Shown: piece by piece, positions 9,219 through 17,865 of the stretch
Numbering within the stretch: position 1 is the first letter of the stretch
How the letters are laid out: every line of letters begins with the position of its first letter
Assembly: GCF_029840635.1 (NCBI RefSeq)
Contig: NZ_JAOCCU010000046.1
Coordinates: 1 to 50,138, forward strand
DNA from: Mitsuaria sp. GD03876
Lineage (GTDB): Bacteria; Pseudomonadota; Gammaproteobacteria; Burkholderiales; Burkholderiaceae_C
Direction: 5' to 3'
DNA length: 50,138 bases
Notes under the pieces: generated by a model
The model's input: only the letters and a program-made list of their open reading frames with translations
The model's database searches: none
What the model was told of the DNA's origin: nothing
Made by a program: the position numbers and the translations under genes

Positions 9219-9521
9219 GCGTCACACGACATCAAGCCGAAAAATAGGAAACGGCGGATGTCGGCCTCGGCGCGGGCATGGGCCTGGGCGCCGCCGGCAG
9301 CGCGGCGTCCGACCGCATCGCGGGGACATCGACGACGACACCGCGCGCCAAGCGCCCGCCTCCCCGCCGGATTCAAGCGCCCGCGTGCGCTTGCCCACCT
9401 GCCGTCACGCCTGGTGACACCTGAGCGCGGGGGGATCGGCGGTGCGACACCGTCGCTTCACGCTCCTGACTTCCTTCGCCAAAAAAATCACGCGCTTCAC
9501 GACCTCCCCAGGTGAAGCTTC
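9219..9521. other. Gene-free stretch before phospholipase gene
   Basis: I see no gene with coding character here. An A-run (AAAAAAA near 9481-9487) lies about 35 nt upstream of the phospholipase start and may belong to its promoter region. No clear -35/-10 pair was identified. Confidence 0.4.
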
Positions 9522-12146
9522 ATGAGCACGACATCCCGCCGGTCCTTCCTGACCGCCGCGGTCGCCGGCATGGCCAGCAGCCATTCGTTCGCGCAGACCA
9601 TCCGCCGCGCCCTCGCCACACCCGCCAACAACGCCACCGGCACCCTCGCCGACATCGAGCACGTGGTCATCCTGATGCAGGAGAACCGCTCGTTCGACCA
9701 TTACTTCGGCACGTTGTCCGGCGTGCGCGGCTACAGCGACCCCCGTCCCATCGCGCTGCCCAGCGGCCAGCCGGTCTGGATGCAGCCCGGCAACACCGCC
9801 GGCTCGCAGGTCCTGCCCTACCACTTCGACATCCGCAACACCAATGCGCTGCGCGTCGGCCTGGACCACAGCTGGAAGGGCACCGAAGCCGCCTGGAAGG
9901 ACTGGAACGTCTGGATCTCCAAGAAGTCGCCCCGCACGATGGGCTACTTCGACCGCAGCGACCTGCCCTTCTACTACGCGCTGGCCGACGCGTTCACCGT
10001 CTGCGACGCCTACCACTGCTCGATCTTCGGCCCCACCGACCCGAACCGCTTCTACGCCCTCTCCGGCCACAGCAATGCGGTGATGACCGGCATCGCCGAT
10101 TCCAAGCTCTACAACGTCACCAACGGCACCTACAACGCCGACATCGCCAACGACAACCCCGCCGCCAAGGGCAACGAGTGGGTGACCTACGCCGAGATCC
10201 TGGAGGCTGCCGGCGTGAGCTGGAAGGTCTACCAGGAGTGGGACAACTACGGCGACAACTACCTCCAGTACTTCAAGAACTTCCGCGTCGACGCCAACGG
10301 CCAGAAGCTCACCAGCGCCTCGTCGCTGTACCGCCGCGGCCGCGCGATGGCCGCCGGCTCGACGCAGGCCAACGCGCCGGGCACCTCCGGCCAGTGGCTG
10401 ATCGACCAGTTCGCCGCCGACGTGCGCAGCGGCCAGCTGCCGCGCGTGTCCTACATCTGCGCGCCGACCGAGTACTGCGAGCACCCCGACGACACGCCCA
10501 ACGCCGGCGAGAACTTCACCGCGCGGCTGCTGCAGGCGCTGGTGCAGTCGCCCGAGGTCTGGTCCAAGACCGCGCTGATCCTGACCTACGACGAGAACGA
10601 CGGCTTCTTCGACCACATGCCCTCGGTGATGGCGCCGCTGAACGCCGACCGCGGCCGCACGACGATGACCAACGCCACGCAGGGCGAGGTCGCCGGCGGC
10701 CAGCCGATCGGCCTGGGCCCGCGCGTGCCGACGATGGTGATCTCGCCGTGGAGCAAGGGCGGCCGCGTCTGCTCGCAGCTGTTCGACCACACCTCGCTGA
10801 TCCGCTTCACCGAGGAATGGCTGGTCAACGGCAAGGGCTACCCGCGCGCGAGCGTGCAGTGCGCCGGCATCTCGCCGTGGCGCCGCGCGGTCTGCGGCGA
10901 CATGACCACCGCCTTCGACTTCAAGTCCGGCGGCGCCGAGTTCCCGTCCAGCGTTCCCGCCAACGCCGTGTACTTCAAGGGCTGGGGCACGAAGGACGCG
11001 CTGCCGCCGGCCACGCAGAGCCTGCCGCGCCAGGAGAAGGCCGCCAGCGGCGTGCCGCGCCGCGCGATGCCGCTGCCCTACCGCTCGAGCGTCGACGGCA
11101 TCGCCGCGACCAACGCACGCCAGTTCGCGCTGAGCTTCGCCAACGAAGGCAGCGCGACGGCCGCGTTCATCGTGTACTCGTCGCTGCGCACCGACGGCCC
11201 GTGGCATTACACGGTCGAGCCGGGCAAGCGCATCGACCAGGAGGTCTGGAACTGGGGCAGCGCCGGCATGCAGCTGGCGGTGCACGGGGACAACGGCTTC
11301 CTGCGCGAGTTCCGCATGAGCTTCGACGGCACCGGCCGCCTGGCCGCGGCCAGCCTGAAGGAGCAGCCCGCCAGCGCGAGCGTGACGCTGACGCTGCGCA
11401 ACGCGAGCACGCAGCCTATGCGCTTCCGCGTCGTCGACAACGCCTACGGCGACAAGACCGTCGTGACGATCGACGTGCCCGCGGGCTCGAGCCGCGACCA
11501 TGTCCGCGCGGTCACCGCGAGCTACGGCTGGTACGACCTGGTCGTCACCGTCGACGGCGACAACGCGTTCTGGCGCCGGCTGGCCGGCCACGTCGAAGGC
11601 GCGGGCCTCGACTACACCGACCCGGTGCTCAACGGCCTGGCTCAGGTCACCTGGAACGCGCCGCCGGTGCTGCCGCCGACGACGCCGCAGGTCACCTTCA
11701 AGGCCGATGTCGACCGCGTGCGCCTGGGCGGCGGGGTGTCGCTGGCCTGGAGCGGCCTGCCGGCCGGCAACACGCACTGGATCGGCCTGTACCGCGTCGG
11801 CATGACGCCCGGCGGCCCGGGCTCGCTGAAGTGGAACTACGTCGCGAGCCCGGGCGGCACGCAGGTGTTCTCGCTCGCCGGCCAGCCGGAAGGCGACTAC
11901 TTCCTCGGCCTGTTCCTGAACGACGGCTACGGCGAGGCCGCGCCGCGCCTGCCGGTGAAGGTCCGCAAGAACGGCGACGTGAACGCCGACGGCGCCGTCA
12001 CCGCGGCGGACCGCGACACGCTGCGCAACGCGATCGGCAGTTGCGCCGGCGACGCGCGCTTCGAGCCGCTGGCCGACATGGACGGCGACAAGTGCATCAC
12101 GCAAGCGGACTACCGCGTCTGGTACCAGCTCTTCAGCACCCAATGA
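9522..12146 (+). CDS. Tat-exported phospholipase C-like phosphoesterase with C-terminal dockerin-like module
   Basis: Protein of 874 residues resembling phosphocholine-specific phospholipase C/acid phosphatase-type phosphoesterases. A twin-arginine signal (SRRSFLTAAVAG, residues 5-16) is followed by the catalytic domain (about 40-500) with HVVILMQENRSFDHYFG and, further on, TYDENDGFFDH. Two beta-sandwich repeats of the PLC C-terminal (DUF756) type lie near 525-700, then an extra sandwich domain near 720-810. The last 58 residues carry two 12-residue calcium loops with Asp/Asn at 1, 3, 5 and Asp at 12 (residues 819-830 and 852-863), as in type-I dockerins. A dockerin is unusual for this enzyme family. 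The stop overlaps the next gene's ATG. Confidence 0.88.
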   Translation: MSTTSRRSFLTAAVAGMASSHSFAQTIRRALATPANNATGTLADIEHVVILMQENRSFDHYFGTLSGVRGYSDPRPIALPSGQPVWMQPGNTAGSQVLPYHFDIRNTNALRVGLDHSWKGTEAAWKDWNVWISKKSPRTMGYFDRSDLPFYYALADAFTVCDAYHCSIFGPTDPNRFYALSGHSNAVMTGIADSKLYNVTNGTYNADIANDNPAAKGNEWVTYAEILEAAGVSWKVYQEWDNYGDNYLQYFKNFRVDANGQKLTSASSLYRRGRAMAAGSTQANAPGTSGQWLIDQFAADVRSGQLPRVSYICAPTEYCEHPDDTPNAGENFTARLLQALVQSPEVWSKTALILTYDENDGFFDHMPSVMAPLNADRGRTTMTNATQGEVAGGQPIGLGPRVPTMVISPWSKGGRVCSQLFDHTSLIRFTEEWLVNGKGYPRASVQCAGISPWRRAVCGDMTTAFDFKSGGAEFPSSVPANAVYFKGWGTKDALPPATQSLPRQEKAASGVPRRAMPLPYRSSVDGIAATNARQFALSFANEGSATAAFIVYSSLRTDGPWHYTVEPGKRIDQEVWNWGSAGMQLAVHGDNGFLREFRMSFDGTGRLAAASLKEQPASASVTLTLRNASTQPMRFRVVDNAYGDKTVVTIDVPAGSSRDHVRAVTASYGWYDLVVTVDGDNAFWRRLAGHVEGAGLDYTDPVLNGLAQVTWNAPPVLPPTTPQVTFKADVDRVRLGGGVSLAWSGLPAGNTHWIGLYRVGMTPGGPGSLKWNYVASPGGTQVFSLAGQPEGDYFLGLFLNDGYGEAAPRLPVKVRKNGDVNADGAVTAADRDTLRNAIGSCAGDARFEPLADMDGDKCITQADYRVWYQLFSTQ

Positions 12147-12745
12147 GAACGACCATGAACCTCAAGCCCCTGATCGCCGCCGCCGCGCTGGCGCTCTCTT
12201 CGCTGGCCGCGCAGGCCGCCACCGTGTCGCTGACGCCCGTCGCTCCGGCGAAGGTCGGAGAAGGCGTCGACCTGCTGATCCGCGTGACCGATCCCTTCGC
12301 GGGCCTGGCGCTCGACGAGGAACTGCTGTCCTTCGGCTTCCGGCTGAGCTACGACACGACCCAGCTGTCCTTCGGCAGCTTCACCGCCGCGGCCGGCTGG
12401 GACGACGACAGCGGCTGGCTGGGCGCCGGGCAGTTCGGCGGCTCGGCCTTCCCGGGCGTGGCCAACGGCGGCCAGGGCTCGCTGCTGCTGGGCACGCTGC
12501 ACTTCAACGCGTTGCAGGACGGCCTGGCGCAGATCAGCCTGATCACCGACGCGGGCAACCTGAACCACGGACTCAACTTCCTGTGGAGCGGCGCGCAGCC
12601 GCTCAACGCGTCGTTGAACCTGGCGGTGTCGGCGGTGCCGGAACCGGCATCGGCGCTGCTGGCGGCGCTGGGCCTGGGCGTCCTCGGGCTGACGACGCGC
12701 CGTCGCGCGGCTTCGACGTCAGCCGCGACCCCGGCCTCGCGCTGA
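12143..12745 (+). CDS. Cohesin-like protein with PEP-CTERM sorting signal
   Basis: Protein of 200 residues: signal peptide (cleavage after SLAAQA), one beta-sandwich domain of about 140 residues with cohesin-like features (VSLTPVAPAKVGEGVDLLIRV, then FGFRLSYDTTQLSF), and a C-terminal tripartite PEP-CTERM signal: VPEP, a hydrophobic helix and RRR. Exosortase would process this signal and retain or export the protein at the surface. The ATG at 12143 overlaps the phospholipase stop (ATGA), implying translational coupling; an ATG at 12155 is the alternative. Partnership with the upstream dockerin is inferred from adjacency. The cohesin assignment is by pattern only. Confidence 0.8.
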   Translation: MRTTMNLKPLIAAAALALSSLAAQAATVSLTPVAPAKVGEGVDLLIRVTDPFAGLALDEELLSFGFRLSYDTTQLSFGSFTAAAGWDDDSGWLGAGQFGGSAFPGVANGGQGSLLLGTLHFNALQDGLAQISLITDAGNLNHGLNFLWSGAQPLNASLNLAVSAVPEPASALLAALGLGVLGLTTRRRAASTSAATPASR

Positions 12746-12752
12746 CGAAGAG

Positions 12753-12778
12753 AAGGAACCCGCGAACGCGGGTTCCTT
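12753..12778 (+). terminator. Intrinsic terminator after cohesin-like gene
   Basis: AAGGAACCCGC and its exact complement form an 11- to 12-bp stem with a very short loop, ending in CCTT, 8 nt after the cohesin-like stop. It closes the phospholipase/cohesin operon. Confidence 0.75.
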
Positions 12779-12956
12779 GGGGCCGCACGATGGATGCGAT
12801 GAAAGGGGCATCGCGACAAACCCGGGGTCAGGTGTTGTCTTCGTTCAACAGCCGAGTGGCGGACAAAGGTGGTTCAATGCCGGTCAAACAAAGATTGGCT
12901 TGGCCCGGGTCCACGACAGTGACGCTGATGGGCATGGCCACAGGGAGGACCCCGTC

Positions 12957-13391
12957 ATGCAAACGTTCCGGCGTGTTGTCGCCTTTCCGCTCCTCGCGTC
13001 CATGAGTGCCTCAGCCATGGCCCAAGGCACCGCCAGCATGGGCAACGGCATCGTCAAGGATTTCCTCGCCCTCTGTTTCGTGTTGATCGTCGTCCCGTTC
13101 GTCGGCCTGTTGCTGCTGCTCGCGAACGGCGCCACCAGGAAGCTCACGGCGAAGTACTTCTGGATCTCTTTGGGCGTCTGCGCTGCCGTGGTCGGGCCGA
13201 TCTGGTGGGGCGCGACCCTCGGGATGCGTGGGCCCGGAATGGAACTCTTGCTCATCCTGGTCATCCTGTCTCCGTTCCTGATCGGCGGGACCTTGATCAC
13301 TTGCATCTTCCTGGCGATCCGCCGCGTGTGGAGAGACAGGCGGGCAAGAGCGCTGGAGCAGAGCGAGGGGCCGCACGCGGCCTCGACGTAG
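12957..13391 (+). CDS. Small membrane protein, unknown
   Basis: Protein of 144 residues with a possible N-terminal signal or first helix (ending SASAMAQG) and three hydrophobic segments (about residues 36-55, 63-80 and 90-115), then a basic C-terminus (RRVWRDRRARALEQ). AGGGAGGA at 12942-12949 places the start at 12957 rather than at 12777. I do not recognise the family. It is probably a single-gene unit in the inner membrane. Confidence 0.6.
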   Translation: MQTFRRVVAFPLLASMSASAMAQGTASMGNGIVKDFLALCFVLIVVPFVGLLLLLANGATRKLTAKYFWISLGVCAAVVGPIWWGATLGMRGPGMELLLILVILSPFLIGGTLITCIFLAIRRVWRDRRARALEQSEGPHAAST

Positions 13392-13426
13392 TCTCGACCA
13401 CACCGACGCGGTGCTCGACACGGCGC

Positions 13427-14167
13427 TCAGGCGTCGCTGTCGTTCAACAGCTGCTCGATCCGCTTTTCATGGTGGTTGAGGAAGTCGCGGGTGATGGTGA
13501 AGTGCTCGGTGTCTTCGTAGGCGATGGCCTCGATGCCTTCGGAGCCGAAGCGGTAGATGCGCGCATGCGGATAGGCCAGCAGGATCGGCGAGTGCGTCGC
13601 GATGATGAACTGCGAACCGTCCTCCACCAGGTCGTGGATGAGGCGAAGCGCGGCGAGTTGCCGCGCTGGCGACAGGGCCGCCTCCGGCTCGTCGAGCAGG
13701 TAGAGCCCGCGCCCGCCGAAACGGTTGAGCATGACGGCCAGGAAAGCCTCGCCATGTGATTGGCGATGCAGCGACTTGCCCCCGTAGCTGCCCGACGCGT
13801 CCACGCCATCGACGTAGGTCGCGATGTTGAACAGGCTTTCCGCGCGCAGGAAGAATCCGTCGCGCGGCGCGGGAACGCCGCGGGCGACGCGCATGTGGTC
13901 GTGAAGGCCGGAGACGGAATCCGTCGTGGAGACCCGAATGTTCTTCGTCCCGCCCTCCGGGCCGAAGCCCATCGCCAGCGCCAGTCCTTCGAGCACCGTC
14001 GACTTGCCCGAGCCGTTCTCGCCGACGAAGAAGGTGACGTTCGGGTGGTACTCGATGCGATCCATCTCGCGGACCGCGGGGATGTTGAACGGATGGACGT
14101 CCAGGTCGAGGTCCGTGTCGGTGCGCAGGACCGTGCTGAGGATGTGGGGCTTGAGGCGGCGGGGCAT
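13427..14167 (-). CDS. Stand-alone ABC-type AAA ATPase
   Basis: Soluble ATPase of 246 residues with the SMC/RecF-type ABC head arrangement: Walker A GENGSGKST at 49-57, ABC signature-like SHGE at 137-140, Walker B GLYLLDEPEAALS at 154-166 and a switch histidine at 192 (IIATHSP). No transmembrane or transporter partner is nearby. It matches the widespread predicted-ATPase group (COG3910-like), whose function is not firmly known. The start is supported by AGGA upstream and by the conserved N-terminus lying close to it. Confidence 0.8.
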   Translation of the reverse strand: MPRRLKPHILSTVLRTDTDLDLDVHPFNIPAVREMDRIEYHPNVTFFVGENGSGKSTVLEGLALAMGFGPEGGTKNIRVSTTDSVSGLHDHMRVARGVPAPRDGFFLRAESLFNIATYVDGVDASGSYGGKSLHRQSHGEAFLAVMLNRFGGRGLYLLDEPEAALSPARQLAALRLIHDLVEDGSQFIIATHSPILLAYPHARIYRFGSEGIEAIAYEDTEHFTITRDFLNHHEKRIEQLLNDSDA

Positions 14168-14218
14168 GCGGCGGATCCTAGCGCCGGGGAGTGACGCCCC
14201 GCGGGCGCGCCTCGTGGC

Positions 14219-14641
14219 TCAGGCCGGCATCTGCGGCACCACGCTCATCACCCACGTCACGCCGAAGCGGTCGGTGAGCATCCCGTACAGCGGCGACCAG
14301 CCCGACGGCGCGAGGTCCTGCTGGATCGTGGCGCCCTCGGCCAGGCGCTGCCAGTGCATCGAGATCTCCTGCGCCTCGGCGCTCTGGATCGACACGAAGA
14401 AGGCGCGATCGCCGCGATCCCAGCTCAGGTCGGTCGGCACGTCGTAAGCCATCACGCGGAAGCCGCTCGGCGCTTCGACCTGGCCGAACATGACGAGGTC
14501 CGCGTCGGCCTCGTTGCGCGCCGCGTGCGCCTGCGCGTAGGTCACCGCCATCAGCTCGCCGCCGAAGACGCGGTGATAGAACGCGAGCGCCTCGCGGGCC
14601 TGGGCGCGGAAGTTGAGGTGGGGAGTGACGGTCAGTGCCAT
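14219..14641 (-). CDS. PhnB-like VOC/glyoxalase-fold protein
   Basis: Protein of 140 residues of the vicinal-oxygen-chelate superfamily, PhnB-like branch. Signs are the N-terminal PHLNFRAQAREALAFYHRVFGG and the C-terminal WSPLYGMLTDRFGVTWVMSV. AAGGAAT upstream favours the start at 14641 over 14677. The family includes demethylases, resistance proteins and many members of unknown role; no substrate is suggested here. It lies 52 nt downstream of the ATPase gene on the same strand, without evident functional connection. Confidence 0.8.
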   Translation of the reverse strand: MALTVTPHLNFRAQAREALAFYHRVFGGELMAVTYAQAHAARNEADADLVMFGQVEAPSGFRVMAYDVPTDLSWDRGDRAFFVSIQSAEAQEISMHWQRLAEGATIQQDLAPSGWSPLYGMLTDRFGVTWVMSVVPQMPA

Positions 14642-14913
14642 CGGGATTCCTTCATGCAGTGGTCGGGATGCACGCAATGTAGAAATCGACCTCGCAGCGG
14701 ACTGTCAGGAAGGTCTGCTGACAAGACCCGGCAGGCGCTCCATGTAGGTGCCAATCAGTCATTCCTTCTGGCAATGACTGATATCCAACGAATAAATTTC
14801 ATGAATTGAATTCAAGCGCCCATCATTCCCTGGCGATGTCGTGATTCCTCGATGCCGAGGGGCCCGACGCCTCACCCACCTCCCGCGACGCGGGCACCGC
14901 CAAGGAGCTCCCC

Positions 14914-15594
14914 ATGACTGTCAAGCATGTCCTCTTCGTCCTGACCAATACGGCCAGGATCGGCCCCAACCAGCGCCCGACCGGCTACTTCTTCGCGGAG
15001 GTCGCCCATCCCTGGGAGGTCTTCGATGCAGCCGGGATCGCCGTCGAGTTCGCCTCCCCGCTCGGCGGCGAGCCGCCGGCCGATGCCTACGACGAGACCG
15101 ATCCGGCGCAACGCGCCTTCCGCGAGAGCAGCGCCTTCCGTCGCATGTCGCGCAGCCGCAAGTTGTCGGAGGTCGACGTGCTCGCCTACGACGCGATCTT
15201 CTTCCCCGGCGGCCTGGGCCCGATGGCGGACATCGCCACCGATCCCGACGTCAAGCAGGCGGTGCTGCGCGCCTGGAACGGCGGCAAGATCGTCTCCGCT
15301 GTCTGCCACGGCCCGGTGGCCTTCGCCGGCGTGAAGCTCGACGACGGCACGCCCTTGCTGAAGGGCCGTCGCGTGACCTCGTTCTCCAACGCCGAGGAAG
15401 ACGGCTACGCCAAGGCGGACGTGCCGTTCCTGCTCGAGACGGCGCTGCGCGACGACGGCGCGATCTACGAGAAGGCGGACCTGTGGCAACCGAAGGTCGT
15501 CGTCGACGGCCGCTTGATGACGGGCCAGAACCCGGCGTCGGGAGCGCCGCTGGCCAAGGAGATCGTCGCCGCGCTGAACAAGGAGGCCGCATGA
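14914..15594 (+). CDS. DJ-1/PfpI superfamily protein (Hsp31/glyoxalase III-like)
   Basis: Protein of 226 residues of the class-I glutamine amidotransferase-like DJ-1/PfpI superfamily. The nucleophile elbow AVCHGP places the reactive cysteine at 131 with His132, and Glu29 matches the conserved glutamate. The length and the insertion after residue 50 resemble Hsp31-type chaperone/glyoxalase III proteins. AAGGAG lies about 8 nt upstream of the ATG. Its stop overlaps the ABM monooxygenase start by four bases (ATGA), so the two are co-translated and probably share a role in detoxifying reactive carbonyls or quinones. The role is inferred. Confidence 0.85.
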   Translation: MTVKHVLFVLTNTARIGPNQRPTGYFFAEVAHPWEVFDAAGIAVEFASPLGGEPPADAYDETDPAQRAFRESSAFRRMSRSRKLSEVDVLAYDAIFFPGGLGPMADIATDPDVKQAVLRAWNGGKIVSAVCHGPVAFAGVKLDDGTPLLKGRRVTSFSNAEEDGYAKADVPFLLETALRDDGAIYEKADLWQPKVVVDGRLMTGQNPASGAPLAKEIVAALNKEAA

Positions 15595-15893
15595 GCGCCG
15601 CCGGTCCCATCGTCGTCGTGGCTCGCTGGCGCATGGCGCCGGAGGTTGTGGCTGACGTGCTGGCGCTGGTGACGCAGTTGCGCGAGCAGTCGCTGGCCGA
15701 GTCCGGCTGCCAAGGCTACGACGCGTTCCAGAGCGTCGGTGTTCCCGGAGAGTTGCTGCTGCTCGAGCGCTACGCCGACCGCGCGGCCATCGAGGCTCAT
15801 CGGGCTTCGGCGCACTACCAGGAACTCGTCGTGAAGCGGATCCTGCCGCTGCTGGCCGAGCGACAGGTGCAGTTGCTGCGCGAGGAGGCCTGA
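15591..15893 (+). CDS. ABM (YgiN-like) monooxygenase domain protein
   Basis: Small protein of 100 residues with an antibiotic-biosynthesis-monooxygenase fold: a VVVARWRMAPE strand, an SLAESGCQGYDAFQS core and an LLLERYADRAAIEAHRASAHY helix. Members act on quinones or other aromatics without metals, or are small stress proteins. Translation is coupled to the preceding DJ-1-like gene by an ATGA overlap. A strong terminator follows at 15926. Confidence 0.8.
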   Translation: MSAAGPIVVVARWRMAPEVVADVLALVTQLREQSLAESGCQGYDAFQSVGVPGELLLLERYADRAAIEAHRASAHYQELVVKRILPLLAERQVQLLREEA

Positions 15894-15925
15894 TCGGGCC
15901 CGCGCGCCAGGCAGTCGATGAACGA

Positions 15926-15948
15926 AGGGGACCGCGATGCGGTCCCCT
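15926..15948. terminator. Intrinsic terminator between convergent genes
   Basis: AGGGGACCGC and its exact complement with a 3-nt loop (GAT), followed by CTCTT, lie between the ABM gene (plus) and the EamA transporter (minus). Confidence 0.75.
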
Positions 15949-15965
15949 CTTCCGCTGCTCGACGA

Positions 15966-16853
15966 TCAACGTCTTGACCCAACCCCCGCCACCAACGACC
16001 CCACCGCCACCATCGCCGCGCCGACCCAGAAGATCGGCGGCAGCGGCGCGCTCAGCAGCACCGAGGCAAACAGCGCCGACAGCAGCGGCGTCGCGTTGGC
16101 CGCGAGGCCGAGCAGGTGGATGTTCCCCCGCAGCACGCCGATGTTCCACAGCGTGTAGGCCAGCGTCACCGCCGCGCTCGCCAGCGCGACCTGGATCCCG
16201 ACATGCATCGACCAGGCCATCGGCGGCCGCTCCCCGTTGAACGCATGGCAGATCCAGAACGCGACCGCGCTCAGCGCCATGAAGAACCACAGGCCGTTCT
16301 TGCCCTGCGCCATGAACTTGGTGCAGGTGCTGTAGAGCGCCCACACGATCGCGCCGATGAACGCGAGGCCATAGGCCATCGGATTCGCCGCGGCGTTCTG
16401 GAAGAAGCGGCTCAGCGACAGGCCCTCGGGCGGCGAGGACGCCGTCACCACGCCCGCCAGCGCGAGTGCCAGTCCGCCGAGCATCAGCGCGTTCAGCCGC
16501 TTGCGGCCCGCGATCGCGGAGCACAGCACCGTCAGGCTGGGCCACAGGTAATTCACCATGCCGACCTCGATCGCCTCATGGCGCGTGCGCGCCAGGCCGA
16601 GGGCGAGCACGAAGCACAGCTCGTAGGCGACGAACAGCGCGGCGCCGATCCACAGGTAGCGGCGCGGCAGCTCGCGCAGGGACGTGCGCGTGGGCAGCAG
16701 GAGCAGCGCCGCGGCGGTGAACAGCACGGCCGGCGCACCGGTCCGGCCGAGGAACTCGATCGTGCTGCGGTTGACGCCGACGGAGGTGCTCCAGAACAGG
16801 ATGGCCACGAGCCCCAGCAGCGTGGCGCCCTTCGAGATTTCAGACTTCGACAT
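15966..16853 (-). CDS. EamA/DMT-family exporter (YddG-like)
   Basis: Inner-membrane protein of 295 residues with about ten transmembrane helices in two EamA repeats. The N-terminal KGATLLGLVAILFWSTSVGV and the NYLWPSLTVL segment resemble the YddG branch, which exports aromatic amino acids and metabolites. The start at 16853 overlaps the end of the upstream AraC gene by 14 nt, so the two form an operon and the regulator probably controls the exporter. The substrate is uncertain. Confidence 0.82.
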   Translation of the reverse strand: MSKSEISKGATLLGLVAILFWSTSVGVNRSTIEFLGRTGAPAVLFTAAALLLLPTRTSLRELPRRYLWIGAALFVAYELCFVLALGLARTRHEAIEVGMVNYLWPSLTVLCSAIAGRKRLNALMLGGLALALAGVVTASSPPEGLSLSRFFQNAAANPMAYGLAFIGAIVWALYSTCTKFMAQGKNGLWFFMALSAVAFWICHAFNGERPPMAWSMHVGIQVALASAAVTLAYTLWNIGVLRGNIHLLGLAANATPLLSALFASVLLSAPLPPIFWVGAAMVAVGSLVAGVGSRR

Positions 16854-17769
16854 CCAGTTGCTCGCTCTTCGCAAATCTTCCCGGCGGCATGCCCACATGC
16901 CGCGTGAACGCCACCCCGAACGGACCGACCGCGCTGTAGCCCACGCGCTCGGCGATCTCCGCGATCGACAGCTCGCGCTGCCGCAGCCATTGTTTCGCGA
17001 GCGCCATGCGCCACGCGAGCAGATACGCCATCGGCGCGACGCCGACCGCACGGCTGAAGCGGTCGAAGAACGCGGAGCGCGACAGTGTCGCCGCCTTCGC
17101 GAGCTCGGCCACCGTCCACGGATGCGCCGGCAAGGCATGCATGCCGCGCAGCGCGATCGCCAGCTTCGCGTCGGCCAGGCCCTGCACCAGGCCGGGCGTG
17201 GCGGCGGTGCTCGCCGTCGCGCGGAAGGCCTCGATCAGCAGGACCTCGAGCAGGCGCGACATCACGATGTCCCGCGCGGGGCGGTCGGCGCGCGACTCGT
17301 CGCCGACGAGCTGGACCAGCGTGGACAGGCGGCTCTCGCCGCGCACATGCACCCATCGCGGCAGCAGCGACACCAGCAGCGCCGCGTCCGGCGAGCCGAG
17401 CACGCAGTTGCCGACCAGCATGCGCAGGTCGACCGGCCCCGCTGGATCGCCGACGCGCGCGCCGCCGGGCATCGGCACGATCGGCGTCGTGACGCGGTCT
17501 CCGTCGCGCGGCGGCTGGCGATCGAGGCTCGACGTCGCGAAGCCGCGCGCCGCCGGGATCAGGACGAAGTCCCCGGCCTGCAGGGTCATCGTCTCGCTGT
17601 TGTCCATGCCGTCGACCGTCAGGCGACAAGCGCCTTCGAGCACCGCGAAGTAGAACGGGCGCCCGGTCTCGCTGCGACGCACCGCCCACGGCGCCGAAGC
17701 GATGACGAGTTTCGAGAACGGCGCCTGCGGACGCAGCAAGGACACGACTTCGGCCAACGGGTCGACCAT
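16840..17769 (-). CDS. AraC-family transcriptional regulator with cupin sensor
   Basis: Regulator of 309 residues with an N-terminal cupin-type sensor (about 1-190) and a C-terminal AraC DNA-binding domain: WTVAELAKAATLSRSAFFDRF and a second helix-turn-helix ending in the family motif GYSAVGPFGVAFTRHVGMPP. It is divergent from the short-chain dehydrogenase gene at 17866 (96 bp between starts) and overlaps the EamA exporter downstream. A joint role in sensing, reducing and exporting a small molecule is possible. Confidence 0.85.
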   Translation of the reverse strand: MVDPLAEVVSLLRPQAPFSKLVIASAPWAVRRSETGRPFYFAVLEGACRLTVDGMDNSETMTLQAGDFVLIPAARGFATSSLDRQPPRDGDRVTTPIVPMPGGARVGDPAGPVDLRMLVGNCVLGSPDAALLVSLLPRWVHVRGESRLSTLVQLVGDESRADRPARDIVMSRLLEVLLIEAFRATASTAATPGLVQGLADAKLAIALRGMHALPAHPWTVAELAKAATLSRSAFFDRFSRAVGVAPMAYLLAWRMALAKQWLRQRELSIAEIAERVGYSAVGPFGVAFTRHVGMPPGRFAKSEQLDVEV

Positions 17770-17865
17770 CTGGACGATCTCGATAAAGGAATGGACTTCG
17801 CAGTGTAGTCAGTCCTGTTCTCGCTCCCTATCGTGCAGGGCATCCCCAACCGATGGAGTTCATCG

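Noticed and set aside
14781-14812. AACGAATAAATTT segment before the DJ-1-like gene as an operator copy
   Set aside because: Only the left half and middle resemble site A; the inverted half-site does not match and the gene is unrelated.
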